64,000 bases of DNA from Chryseobacterium wanjuense. Lineage in GTDB: Bacteria > Bacteroidota > Bacteroidia > Flavobacteriales > Weeksellaceae. A program made the position numbers and the translations under genes. Positions 18,204 to 27,381 of the stretch are shown here, one piece after another; within the stretch, counting starts at the first letter, position 1; each line of letters opens with the position of its first letter. The notes below the pieces were generated by a model. The model was not told the DNA's origin. It was given only the letters and a program-made list of their open reading frames with translations, and ran no database searches. The stretch covers positions 310,001 to 374,000 of the forward strand of contig NZ_FOIU01000001.1 in assembly GCF_900111495.1 (NCBI RefSeq), in the 5' to 3' direction.

Positions 18204-19328
18204 ATGAATGTTCAGATGGTTGACTTAAAAAGTCAATACGAAAAAATAAGGGATGAAATAAACACCGGAATTCAGGAATGTATCGACAATACAGCATTCA
18301 TCAACGGACCGGCTGTTAAAGAATTTCAACAAGATTTCGAAAAATATTTAAATGTAAAACATGTCATTCCGTGTGCAAACGGAACTGATGCCTTACAGAT
18401 CGCTATGATGGCTTTAGACTTGAAGCCTGGAGATGAAATTGTCTGTCCAGCATTTACTTATGTTGCTACAGCCGAGGTGATTGGATTATTAGGATTAAAA
18501 CCGATCATGGTAGATGTCGATGAACAGACTTTTGATATCGAGCTTGAAGGTTTAGAGAAATACTTAACTCCGAATACGAAAGCAATTGTACCGGTACATT
18601 TGTACGGACAAGGCGCAAACATGGAGAAAATCCTTGAATTTGCAGAAAAACATAATTTATTCGTTATTGAAGATAATGCTCAGGCGATCGGTTCAGATTA
18701 TACCTTCACAGATGGAACTGTAAAAAAAACGGGAACTATCGGGCACATCGGATGTACTTCTTTTTTTCCTTCTAAAAATCTCGGATGTTATGGTGATGGC
18801 GGAGCTTTAATGACCAACGATGATGATCTGGCTTCCAAAATCAGAATGATTGCCAACCACGGACAGGAAAAAAAATATTATCATAAAGTTTTAGGATGCA
18901 ATTCAAGACTGGATACGATTCAGGCTGCAATTTTAAAGGTTAAATTAAAAAATCTTGATCAGTATTCAGCAGCAAGAAATAAAATGGCAGCCTATTATGA
19001 TGAAAATTTGAAGGATATTGCTGAAATTCAGATTCCTGAAAGAGCAAAAAATGCTACTCACGTTTTCCACCAATATACTTTAAAGGTAAAAAACGGAAAA
19101 AGAGACGAACTGCAAAAGTACCTTGCAGAAAAAAATATTCCGAGTATGGTTTATTATCCGCTTCCGTTGTATAAACAGGAGGCGTTTCAGCAATATGTAG
19201 AAGAAAATTATAGTCTTCCTGTTACTGAAAAACTGTGTTCAGAAGTTATTTCTCTTCCTATTCATACGGAATTTAATCAGGAAGTTTCGGATTATATTAT
19301 TTCTGAAATTAAAAACTTTTTTAACTAA
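18204..19328 (+). CDS. wbpE: WbpE-like UDP-3-keto-GlcNAcA aminotransferase
   Basis: This 374-residue PLP enzyme of the DegT/DnrJ/EryC1 family begins MVDLKSQYEKIRDEI, typical of WbpE/WlbC. The PLP lysine is K191 in FFPSKNLGCYGDGG. WbpE transfers the amino group of glutamate to the 3-keto sugar made by WbpB, giving a 3-amino uronate. WbpD- and WbpB-like genes follow directly, which fixes the role better than sequence alone. Related enzymes act on dTDP-3-keto sugars. Confidence 0.92.
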   Translation: MNVQMVDLKSQYEKIRDEINTGIQECIDNTAFINGPAVKEFQQDFEKYLNVKHVIPCANGTDALQIAMMALDLKPGDEIVCPAFTYVATAEVIGLLGLKPIMVDVDEQTFDIELEGLEKYLTPNTKAIVPVHLYGQGANMEKILEFAEKHNLFVIEDNAQAIGSDYTFTDGTVKKTGTIGHIGCTSFFPSKNLGCYGDGGALMTNDDDLASKIRMIANHGQEKKYYHKVLGCNSRLDTIQAAILKVKLKNLDQYSAARNKMAAYYDENLKDIAEIQIPERAKNATHVFHQYTLKVKNGKRDELQKYLAEKNIPSMVYYPLPLYKQEAFQQYVEENYSLPVTEKLCSEVISLPIHTEFNQEVSDYIISEIKNFFN

Positions 19329-19352
19329 TAATCAATAATAAAGAAAAAAAAT

Positions 19353-19925
19353 ATGTCGGATTTTTTTGCACACGAAACAGCAGTGATCGACGAAGGTTGC
19401 AAAATAGGAGCAGGAACCAAAATTTGGCATTTTTCCCACATTATGCCAAATTGTGTTTTGGGAGAAAAATGTAATATCGGTCAAAATGTGGTCGTTTCGC
19501 CTAAAGTAATTTTAGGAAATAATGTAAAAGTCCAGAACAATGTTTCGATATATGAAGGGGTAACTTGCGATGATGATGTTTTTCTGGGGCCTTCAATGGT
19601 TTTTACCAATGTGATTAACCCAAGAAGTGCTGTTAACCGCAAGAATGAATACCTGAAAACTCATGTTGGTAAAGGAGCATCGATTGGGGCTAATGCAACG
19701 ATCGTTTGTGGTCATAATATCGGAAAATATGCCTTTATCGGGGCAGGTGCAGTCGTAACAAAAGAAGTTCCGGATTATGCTCTTGTAGTTGGAAATCCTG
19801 CAAGACAAATGGGATGGATGAGTGAATTTGGCCATCGTCTGAACTTTGATGCTGAAGGATTTGCGGTGTGTGAAGAGAGCGGCGAAAAATACAAATTGGA
19901 AAATAATAAAGTTTCAAAAATTTAA
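19353..19925 (+). CDS. wbpD: WbpD-like N-acetyltransferase
   Basis: This 190-residue left-handed beta-helix acyltransferase has many hexapeptide turns (VILGNNVKVQNNVSIYEG) and the NPRSAVNRKNEY loop seen in WbpD/WlbB. It would acetylate the 3-amino group made by WbpE with acetyl-CoA, giving UDP-2,3-diacetamido-2,3-dideoxy-glucuronate. It lies between wbpE and wbpB. The last residues (EESGEKYKLE) form a short polar tail. Confidence 0.92.
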   Translation: MSDFFAHETAVIDEGCKIGAGTKIWHFSHIMPNCVLGEKCNIGQNVVVSPKVILGNNVKVQNNVSIYEGVTCDDDVFLGPSMVFTNVINPRSAVNRKNEYLKTHVGKGASIGANATIVCGHNIGKYAFIGAGAVVTKEVPDYALVVGNPARQMGWMSEFGHRLNFDAEGFAVCEESGEKYKLENNKVSKI

Positions 19926-19932
19926 AAACAAA

Positions 19933-20964
19933 ATGTCTGAAAAAATAAAATTTGCAGTTATTGGTTGCGGACACATCGGAAAAAGACACGCTGAAATGGT
20001 GTCAAGAAATTCTGAGTGCGAACTGGTAGCTTTAATCGATGTAAAAGATAAATCAGCCTTAGGAATCGAGAATTACGATGTGCCTTTTTTTAAATCATTG
20101 GATGATTTTTTGAATTCCGGAATTGAAGTGGATGTTGTCAATATTGCTTCACCCAACGGATTTCATTTCGAGCAGGCTTATAAAGTCATTGATGCCGGAA
20201 AGCACGTCGTGGTTGAAAAACCAATGGCTCTGAATAAACAGCACGCAGAGAAATTAATATTTCAGGCTCTGCATAAGCATAAACAGGTTTTTGCGGTAAT
20301 GCAGAACCGCTATTCTCCACCTTCTGTATGGATCAAAGAGATGGTGGAAAGCGGTAAATTAGGAGAGATATACATGGTTCAGCTTAATTGTTACTGGAAT
20401 CGTGACAACAGATATTACAAGCCTGAATCATGGCACGGGAAACTGGAGCTTGACGGAGGAACTTTGTTCACTCAATTTTCTCATTTTATAGATATTATGT
20501 ACTGGTTATTTGGAGATATTACCAATATTCAGGCAAAATTTGCAGATTTTAATCATAAAGATCTTACAGATTTTGAAGACTCCGGTTTTGTGAATTTTGA
20601 TTTTGTAGATGGTGGAATGGGATCTTTGAACTATTCGACTTCAGTCTGGAATCAAAATCTTGAAAGTTCAATGACGATCATTGCTGAAAATGGTGCTGTG
20701 AAAATTGGTGGTCAATATATGGATAAGGTTGAAGTTTGTAATATCAAAGACTACATCATGCCGGAATTACCACCGACAAATCCTGGAAATGACTACGGAG
20801 CTTATAAAGGTTCTGCAGCAAATCATCACTACATTATTGAAAACGTAGTAGATGTTTTGAAAGGAAGAAATACGATTACTACAAATGCTTTGGAAGGGCT
20901 GAAGGTAGTGGATATTATTGAGAGGATTTATGAATTGAAAAAAAATGACACTTATGAGCTTTAA
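19933..20964 (+). CDS. wbpB: WbpB-like UDP-GlcNAcA 3-dehydrogenase
   Basis: This 343-residue oxidoreductase of the Gfo/Idh/MocA family has N-terminal NAD binding IGCGHIGKRHAEM, the family motif EKPMAL, and ELDGGTLFTQFSHFIDIM around the catalytic His. WbpB oxidises C3 of UDP-GlcNAcA and passes the ketone to WbpE. I start at ATG 19933 (MSEKIKF); an upstream in-frame ATG would overlap wbpD by 80 bases. Some family members keep NADH bound and reoxidise it with 2-oxoglutarate, which fits the nearby lhgO. Confidence 0.92.
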   Translation: MSEKIKFAVIGCGHIGKRHAEMVSRNSECELVALIDVKDKSALGIENYDVPFFKSLDDFLNSGIEVDVVNIASPNGFHFEQAYKVIDAGKHVVVEKPMALNKQHAEKLIFQALHKHKQVFAVMQNRYSPPSVWIKEMVESGKLGEIYMVQLNCYWNRDNRYYKPESWHGKLELDGGTLFTQFSHFIDIMYWLFGDITNIQAKFADFNHKDLTDFEDSGFVNFDFVDGGMGSLNYSTSVWNQNLESSMTIIAENGAVKIGGQYMDKVEVCNIKDYIMPELPPTNPGNDYGAYKGSAANHHYIIENVVDVLKGRNTITTNALEGLKVVDIIERIYELKKNDTYEL

Positions 20965-21589
20965 AAAAGTTTTAGTATTGGCTCCTCATACAGATGATGG
21001 TGAATTAGGAGCAGGGGGATTTATTTCGAAATTAGTTGATGAAGGTGCTGAAGTTTTTTATATGGCCTTTTCAACTGCCGAAGAATCTGTTCCTGCAGGA
21101 TTTCCTAAGGATATTTTGAAAACTGAAGTAAAAGCTGCCACAAAAGTACTTGGCATAAAAGAAGAAAATGTAATTATTTTTAATTATCAGGTAAGAAAAC
21201 TTAATTATGCCAGACAGGAAATTTTAGAAGAACTAATCAGGTTTAAAAGAGAACATTCTGATATAGATCTTGTATTGATCCCAAGTATCAACGATATACA
21301 TCAGGATCACTCTACTATCGCCAATGAAGGGATCAGAGCATTTAAGACAAAGTCGATCTTTAGCTATGAGCTTATATGGAATAATCTATCTTTTAATACA
21401 CAAAGTTATGTATCTTTAAGTGAGGAACATATCAACAGGAAAATCGATGCTTTGAAAGAATATAAATCTCAAGGTTTTAGAGATTATCTGAGCGCAGATT
21501 TTATTCGTTCACTAGCTGTGGCAAGAGGGGTGCAGTTTGGAGTGAAATACGCAGAGACTTTTGAAGTTGTAAGGTTTTCAATAAAATAA
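20945..21589 (+). CDS. PIG-L (LmbE) family deacetylase
   Basis: This 214-residue protein has the zinc-binding start APHTDDGELGAGG (H15, D17, D18) and a HQDHSTIANEG motif, the metal signature of PIG-L N-deacetylases such as MshB. It probably removes an N-acetyl group from a sugar nucleotide or lipid-linked sugar. An LpxD-like N-acyltransferase follows 5 bp later, so the amine may be re-acylated with another group. The gene overlaps wbpB by 20 bases; the second ATG at 20954 (MSFKKVL) is an equally good start. Confidence 0.88.
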   Translation: MTLMSFKKVLVLAPHTDDGELGAGGFISKLVDEGAEVFYMAFSTAEESVPAGFPKDILKTEVKAATKVLGIKEENVIIFNYQVRKLNYARQEILEELIRFKREHSDIDLVLIPSINDIHQDHSTIANEGIRAFKTKSIFSYELIWNNLSFNTQSYVSLSEEHINRKIDALKEYKSQGFRDYLSADFIRSLAVARGVQFGVKYAETFEVVRFSIK

Positions 21590-21594
21590 ATAAA

Positions 21595-22527
21595 ATGATG
21601 GTAGTACTTTCAGAAATTATAAACAGACTAAATCCTGAAAAGGTTATAGGAAATATTGATAAAGAAATTATCAATGCCATTCAGCTTGACCCGAATAATG
21701 AGAGGGATGATGTATTAATGTGGGTTTCTGCAAAGTTTAGCGAAAAATTAAAAGAAGTTAAAAAAGGAGTTATTATATGTAACAACTTTTCTGAAGATCT
21801 TATTAATTCTGACTGTACATATTTGATCTTTGAAAATCCCCGACTGGCCTTCCAAAAGGCACTTTCTGAGTTTTTCATGCCTAAGAAAAAAACGGGAATT
21901 TCTAAAACCGCAATTATTGGTGAAAATGTAAGTATCGGAAAAAACGTTTACATTGGAGAATATACTATAATAGAAGACAACTGCACAATAGGTGATCATA
22001 CTGTAATAGATCATCATACAGCAATAAAAAAGGACACGATAATTGGTGAGAATGTGATTATCGGGGCAAATAATACCATTGGCGGAGTCGGTTTTGGATA
22101 TGAAAAAGATGAAACGGGACAGTTTGTTTTTATTCCGCATATTGGAAATGTAATCATAGGAAATAATGTTGAAATTGGTAACAATACATGTATAGACCGT
22201 GCGGTATTGGGGAGTACAATTTTAATGGAAAATGTGAAAGTAGATAATCTTGTACATATTGCCCATGGCGTAAAGGTTGGTAAAAACAGTCTCGTTATTG
22301 CCAATGCGATGGTAGCCGGGAGTGTGGAAATAGGTGAAAATACATGGGTTGCTCCATCTTCATCTATTTTGAACCAGAAAAAGGTGGGGAATGATGTCAC
22401 CATTGGCCTTTCAGCTGTTGTGGTAAAAGACGTTGAAAACGGACAGACCGTTATCGGAAGTCCTGCTGAAGAAATTTCTGTAGCACTGAACAAGAAAAAA
22501 ATTATGAACGAAAAATTGTTTAAATAG
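21595..22527 (+). CDS. LpxD-like N-acyltransferase of the polysaccharide locus
   Basis: This 310-residue protein has an LpxD-type N-terminal domain (about residues 1-95) followed by about ten left-handed beta-helix turns, with VHIAHGVKVG at the LpxD catalytic-His position. True lpxD is at 53946 and a second LpxD-like gene at 58280, so this third copy is not needed for lipid A. Its place after a PIG-L deacetylase suggests it puts a new acyl group on an amino sugar of the polysaccharide. The donor (acyl-ACP or acyl-CoA) cannot be read from sequence. Confidence 0.85.
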   Translation: MMVVLSEIINRLNPEKVIGNIDKEIINAIQLDPNNERDDVLMWVSAKFSEKLKEVKKGVIICNNFSEDLINSDCTYLIFENPRLAFQKALSEFFMPKKKTGISKTAIIGENVSIGKNVYIGEYTIIEDNCTIGDHTVIDHHTAIKKDTIIGENVIIGANNTIGGVGFGYEKDETGQFVFIPHIGNVIIGNNVEIGNNTCIDRAVLGSTILMENVKVDNLVHIAHGVKVGKNSLVIANAMVAGSVEIGENTWVAPSSSILNQKKVGNDVTIGLSAVVVKDVENGQTVIGSPAEEISVALNKKKIMNEKLFK

Positions 22528-22529
22528 TT

Positions 22530-23813
22530 TTGGGTTTTAAAGACATAATTAATAGAGTAAAATCTAATTTATTTTTACAAAATGTTGCTATTCTTTCCAG
22601 CGGAACTATCATTAGCCAGCTGATCGTAATAGCGACATCTCCTTTTTTGAGCCGTCTCTATTCGGTAGAGGCTTTTGGGCTTTTATCTGTTTTTAGCAGT
22701 TTTGCCATTTTCTTTGCGGTATTATCCACCGGAAGATATGAGCTGGCTTTGGGATTACCAAAAGAAAATATTAAAGCTTCCAATATATTTAAACTTATTC
22801 TATGTATTGGCTTTACTGTTTCATTGCTATATTTTGTATTGATTTTTGTTCTTAAAGATCTTATCCATTTACAGGATAATACTGGTTTTCTTAATAATAA
22901 GCAGGTCTATTTGGCACCTGTCTATATTTTTTTCGGGGCATTGTACTCTGCTTTGGGATATTGGAACCAGCGGGATAAAAAATACACGAAAATTACTTTA
23001 GCCAATGCGATTCAAGTAATAGGAACAAGTGTTTTCAGTTTGTTTTTTGGAGTCATTAATTATGAAGGAGGATTAATATTATCCCTAATATTAGGAATTA
23101 TAATTTCCAGTTTATATTTACTTTTAACGGATAAAGAACTTTTGAGCCATTTATCTTCGTTTGATAATAAAATGCTGAAGGTAGGTAAGGAATACAAGGC
23201 GTTTCCAAGGTATATGATTCTTTCGGATTTGTCACTTACAGCCTGTCAACAGTTTATTCCGATTCTTTTTTCGGCTTTATATAATACAACTATTGTTGGT
23301 TTCTTTTCGATGGCTAATAGAATGATAAGGCTGCCTAATATTGTGATTACATCATCAGTAGGAAATGTTTTCAGGAATGATGCAATTGATGAAATAAGAG
23401 AAACCGGAAATTGTATACATTTATACCAGTCTACTTTAAAAAAATTATTAATAATCTCATTTCCCATTTATTTGTTGGTATTTGCTGTTTCTCCGAAATT
23501 GTTTTCACTTGTATTTGGAGAAAAATGGGAAATTGCAGGATATTTTGCAAGAATATTATCTGTAGCTTTATTTTTTGAATTTTTATCAGCTCCATTGAAT
23601 ACTTTATTTTATGTTTTTGAAAAACAAAAAATACTGATGAGACTACAGATCATCAATGCATTGTTTGTATTTATATCAATATTTTTGGGATATTATCTTG
23701 ATAAAAGTTATTATCTGTCATTGATTTTATATACGGTTGTTTCTGTTTTGTCAAGTTTAATTTTTTTATATTTTACCAATAATTTATCAAAGAATGCAAG
23801 TAGAAAAGCCTAA
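22530..23813 (+). CDS. wzx: Wzx-like oligosaccharide flippase
   Basis: This 427-residue polytopic protein of the MATE-like polysaccharide transporter family has roughly 12 hydrophobic segments. An amphipathic start (KDIINRVKSNLFLQNVAILSSG) is typical of Wzx. It would flip undecaprenyl-linked repeat units to the periplasm. The only workable start is TTG at 22530, two bases after the previous stop; no in-frame ATG lies nearby. It is the only flippase seen in the locus. Confidence 0.88.
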   Translation: MGFKDIINRVKSNLFLQNVAILSSGTIISQLIVIATSPFLSRLYSVEAFGLLSVFSSFAIFFAVLSTGRYELALGLPKENIKASNIFKLILCIGFTVSLLYFVLIFVLKDLIHLQDNTGFLNNKQVYLAPVYIFFGALYSALGYWNQRDKKYTKITLANAIQVIGTSVFSLFFGVINYEGGLILSLILGIIISSLYLLLTDKELLSHLSSFDNKMLKVGKEYKAFPRYMILSDLSLTACQQFIPILFSALYNTTIVGFFSMANRMIRLPNIVITSSVGNVFRNDAIDEIRETGNCIHLYQSTLKKLLIISFPIYLLVFAVSPKLFSLVFGEKWEIAGYFARILSVALFFEFLSAPLNTLFYVFEKQKILMRLQIINALFVFISIFLGYYLDKSYYLSLILYTVVSVLSSLIFLYFTNNLSKNASRKA

Positions 23814-24972
23814 TAGTTTACAAGTATTTTTTCTTACCCTTATGCTTTACGGCTATGAGCTTATATCCTTTTTTCCTGATTTATTGGGAATAGAATCCAG
23901 GCCTGTAAGTATTGCTTTAAGAGTTGTGGTACTTGTTTCCGGGATATTCGTAGTATTAAAAAACAGAATGCAGCTAACGAAAATACATTACTTGCTGTTC
24001 TTTTTTTGGTTTTTATATCTCCTGCGGCTTTTTTATGATACGGCACTAACTACAAAAAATATACTTGCCCCTATTAATGACTACTGGTCATTTTCAGTAT
24101 TGATTATAGTGTCAATGTTTGCTTGTACTACTCAATTTTCAGAGAAAACCTTGCTGACAGTGAAAAATTATATTTTGGTAATTTTATTTATCGTCAATAT
24201 CTGGGGACTTTATAATAATATTACAGCCCCACAGATCGTACCGGATGATATTCTGATAAGAGCCGACGGTAATAGCAGCTTAAATACTGTTTCTTTTGGG
24301 AAGACTTCTACCATTTTATTTTTTATCTGTTTTATATCATTACTAAAATATAAAAAAAATCTCCTGAGTATTGTATTTATCATAGGAATGCTCCTGGGAT
24401 TATATAATATTTTTGTTGCCGGATCAAGAGGACCTTTAATACAATTAATTGTCATTATTTCATTATACACTTTTGTTCATATAAGACAGGTAAGGCTGAA
24501 ATATGTACTTCTTGCTTTCATTGTAGGTATTGTGCTGCTTAACTTATTTCCAAGTTATTTTGAGGCCTCAAAACTGGTGTTTCAAAGAATCGGGGAAACA
24601 GGGTTTACAGCAAACGAAAATGATCAGTTTAGAGCTATGCTTTTGAAATCGGCCTGGAATCAGTTCTTGGACCATCCTTTTTTCGGAGATGCTATCGAAA
24701 CTTCCATGGGTAATGCATATCCCCATAATATAATTTTAGAATCATTTATGGCAATGGGAATTGTTGGAGGACTGCTTTCCATAGTTATCTTTATAGTAAA
24801 TATAATAATTGGGACAAAAGTTTTAAAAGTTTTTGCTTACAGCTTTTTGGGAGGTATTCTTTTGATGGATACCGTAGGATCAATATCTGCAGGATCTATT
24901 GTTAATTATTTGCTTATATGGCCCGTTCTTTCTTTATCAATAAACCTCAGTAAAACAAATGGAAAAAAATAG
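23794..24972 (+). CDS. O-antigen polymerase/ligase family protein (Wzy candidate 1)
   Basis: This 392-residue membrane protein has about ten helices and a long periplasmic loop (about residues 230-300) containing AGSRGPLIQLIV and, later, NAYPHNIILESFMAMG. The PHNxxLE-type motif is typical of Wzy_C/WaaL-like proteins. It would polymerise repeat units. It overlaps the flippase gene by 20 bases and the next gene by 14. A second candidate is at 35285; which is Wzy and which, if either, is a ligase is unclear. Confidence 0.85.
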   Translation: MQVEKPNSLQVFFLTLMLYGYELISFFPDLLGIESRPVSIALRVVVLVSGIFVVLKNRMQLTKIHYLLFFFWFLYLLRLFYDTALTTKNILAPINDYWSFSVLIIVSMFACTTQFSEKTLLTVKNYILVILFIVNIWGLYNNITAPQIVPDDILIRADGNSSLNTVSFGKTSTILFFICFISLLKYKKNLLSIVFIIGMLLGLYNIFVAGSRGPLIQLIVIISLYTFVHIRQVRLKYVLLAFIVGIVLLNLFPSYFEASKLVFQRIGETGFTANENDQFRAMLLKSAWNQFLDHPFFGDAIETSMGNAYPHNIILESFMAMGIVGGLLSIVIFIVNIIIGTKVLKVFAYSFLGGILLMDTVGSISAGSIVNYLLIWPVLSLSINLSKTNGKK

Positions 24973-26143
24973 AAAAAAAATTGTAATGTTGCAGGATTTT
25001 TTTGGCTTAGGTTATACCTACCAGGAAAATCTTCTTACTGAAAATTATAGGAGATTAGGTCATGAAGTGGTAGTTATTACATCAACTTTTGAGAATGTCT
25101 TTGATTATACTCACGAAAAATATGATCCTTCCAAAAAAAAGAAAATAGAAGATTACCACGGGGCAAAAATAATCAGGTTGCCATATAGTTTGAATTTTTT
25201 AAATAAATTAAGAAAACATTCAGGAGTATATGAGATTCTTGCAGAAGAAAAACCAGACTTGATCTTTGCACATGATATTCATCTCAATTTAAAGGAAGCT
25301 GTAGAGTATCAAAAAAAATTCCCTGAATGTAAAATTATAATGGATTATCATGCAGATTACACAAATTCTGCAAAAAATTGGATATCCTTAAATATTTTAC
25401 ACAAACTTATCAGAAAACCATTTTTTAACAGATATAAAAAATATTTACATAAAATATATTCTATTGTACCCGGAAGTACCACGTTTCTGAATGAAGTTTA
25501 TGATGTACCTTATGATAGCATAGAACTGTTGCCTTTAGGTTGCGATTATGCAAAATGCAATGAAGTAAGACAGAACACAAATATTTCAGAGATTAGAAAT
25601 CAGTTTGGTATTAAAAAAGAAGATATCGTAATTATTACAGGCGGAAAAATAAATCAGCTAAAAAGAATTCACCTGGCTGTAGATGCTGTAAAAAGACTGA
25701 ATTTAAAAAACGTACATTTAATAGTTTTTGGTAAAGGAGATGTAAATGACGAAGTGTATTATGAGCAAATGAAAAAAAATGCTGAAGGATATAATGTTCA
25801 CTTTACCGGTTGGATCGACAGTCATACAACGTATGAACTGATGGCTGCATCCGATATTGCGCTTTTCCCATGCAGTCAGTCTGTACTTTGGCAACAGTCA
25901 ATAGGGATGCATCTTCCGCTTATTGCCGGAGATTTCGGCGGACAGGATATGTCTTACCTGAACCGGAATAATAATTTAATTAAAATAGATGCTCAGGATA
26001 TTAATGAAGAATATTTTTCGAAAATTTTGTTAGAATTAATTCAGACACCTGAAAAAATAGATCTCATGAAAAAGGGAGCAGAGAAGACAGCAAAAGAGTT
26101 TTTAGACTACGAAATAATAGCCAGAAGAACATTAGAAGATTAA
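24959..26143 (+). CDS. GT4-like glycosyltransferase
   Basis: This 394-residue protein has two Rossmann-like halves. The C-terminal half carries TGGKINQLKRIHLAVDAV, VIVFGKGD and a FTGWIDSHTTYELMAASDIALFP segment, the usual GT4 nucleotide-sugar-binding pattern. It probably adds one sugar of the repeat unit at the cytoplasmic membrane. Donor and acceptor are not readable. The C-terminal EX7E is degenerate (PCSQSVLWQQSIG), as in some GT4 subfamilies. Confidence 0.85.
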   Translation: MEKNRKKIVMLQDFFGLGYTYQENLLTENYRRLGHEVVVITSTFENVFDYTHEKYDPSKKKKIEDYHGAKIIRLPYSLNFLNKLRKHSGVYEILAEEKPDLIFAHDIHLNLKEAVEYQKKFPECKIIMDYHADYTNSAKNWISLNILHKLIRKPFFNRYKKYLHKIYSIVPGSTTFLNEVYDVPYDSIELLPLGCDYAKCNEVRQNTNISEIRNQFGIKKEDIVIITGGKINQLKRIHLAVDAVKRLNLKNVHLIVFGKGDVNDEVYYEQMKKNAEGYNVHFTGWIDSHTTYELMAASDIALFPCSQSVLWQQSIGMHLPLIAGDFGGQDMSYLNRNNNLIKIDAQDINEEYFSKILLELIQTPEKIDLMKKGAEKTAKEFLDYEIIARRTLED

Positions 26144-26165
26144 GAGGCTAGTAGCAGGAAATATA

Positions 26166-27380
26166 ATGATTAAAATTTTTCAAATATCAAGTGAGGTAAA
26201 CAGTGGTTCTGTAGGCAGAATCGCAGAGCATATTGGTGAAAAGATAATTGATAACGGGTGGGAAAGCTATATCGCTTACGGAAGAGATCATAATCCCAGT
26301 AAATCCAATGTCATACCTATAGGAAATAAGATCAGCTTAATAAGCCATGGACTCAAAACCAGGCTTACGGATCGACATGGATTCGGATCTGTAGCCGCAA
26401 CCAAAAAGCTTATTAAAACAATTAAGGAAATCAATCCTGATCTCATCCAGCTTCAGCACTTGCACGGATATTTTGTAAATATTGAAATTTTGTTTAATTT
26501 TTTATCAGAATTCAAAAAACCAATCGTTTGGACATTTCATGATTGTTGGTCTTTTACCGGACATTGTGCCTATTACGAATTTGTAGACTGCCATAAATGG
26601 AAGACGGAATGCTTTAAATGTCCACAGACTCATGATTATCCGCAATCGTATATAGATCAGTCTACCCGCAACTTCAGAGATAAAAAAAGGATTTTCAACT
26701 CTGTAGAAAATCTTACAATAGTACCTGTTTCCAACTGGATCGGTGATCAGGTAAAAGAATCTTTTTTGAAAAATTTCAGAGTACATACTATTCATAATGG
26801 AATTGATATTGAAAAATTTGCACCTCAAAATGCTGAATCTATAAAAGAGAAATATAACCTAAAAAACAAATTTATAATCCTTGGAGTAGCCAGCCCGTGG
26901 AGCGAGAGGAAAGGTTTGAAATATTTTGTTGAACTTTCGAAAAATATATCAGATGATTATCAAATAATTTTAATAGGTTTGAATGATGAACAAATTAAAA
27001 AATTGCCTTCCAATATAATAGGAGTCAAAAGGACGGAAAATATTAAAGAATTGGCAGAATTCTATTCGGTGGCAGATGTTTTTGTAAATCCTACTCTTGA
27101 AGACACATTCCCTACTACAAATCTGGAGGCACAGTCTTGCGGAACTCCGGTTATCACTTTTAAGACTGGTGGGGCACCGGAAGCAATTGATGAAAATACA
27201 GGAATTGTGGTAGAAAAAGGAAACGTACAGGGATTATTAGATGCCATTCAGGAAATCAAAAAAAATGGTAAACAGTTTTATACAAAAGAATGCAGAAAGA
27301 GAGCAGAATTGAAATTTAATAAAAATGACCGTTTTCAGGAATATTTAGACCTATATTGTGACATTTTAAAACTAAATTGA
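26166..27380 (+). CDS. GT4 glycosyltransferase
   Basis: This 404-residue GT4 enzyme has a donor-site motif NPTLEDTFPTTNLEAQSCGTP (EX7E core). Its N-terminal half contains WTFHDCWSFTGHCAYYEFVDC followed by ECFKCPQ, the Cys-rich stretch found in a common Bacteroidetes glycosyltransferase subfamily. It likely transfers a hexose or N-acetylhexosamine within the repeat unit. The next gene starts two bases after its stop, so the two are tightly coupled. Confidence 0.9.
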   Translation: MIKIFQISSEVNSGSVGRIAEHIGEKIIDNGWESYIAYGRDHNPSKSNVIPIGNKISLISHGLKTRLTDRHGFGSVAATKKLIKTIKEINPDLIQLQHLHGYFVNIEILFNFLSEFKKPIVWTFHDCWSFTGHCAYYEFVDCHKWKTECFKCPQTHDYPQSYIDQSTRNFRDKKRIFNSVENLTIVPVSNWIGDQVKESFLKNFRVHTIHNGIDIEKFAPQNAESIKEKYNLKNKFIILGVASPWSERKGLKYFVELSKNISDDYQIILIGLNDEQIKKLPSNIIGVKRTENIKELAEFYSVADVFVNPTLEDTFPTTNLEAQSCGTPVITFKTGGAPEAIDENTGIVVEKGNVQGLLDAIQEIKKNGKQFYTKECRKRAELKFNKNDRFQEYLDLYCDILKLN

Positions 27381-27381
27381 T

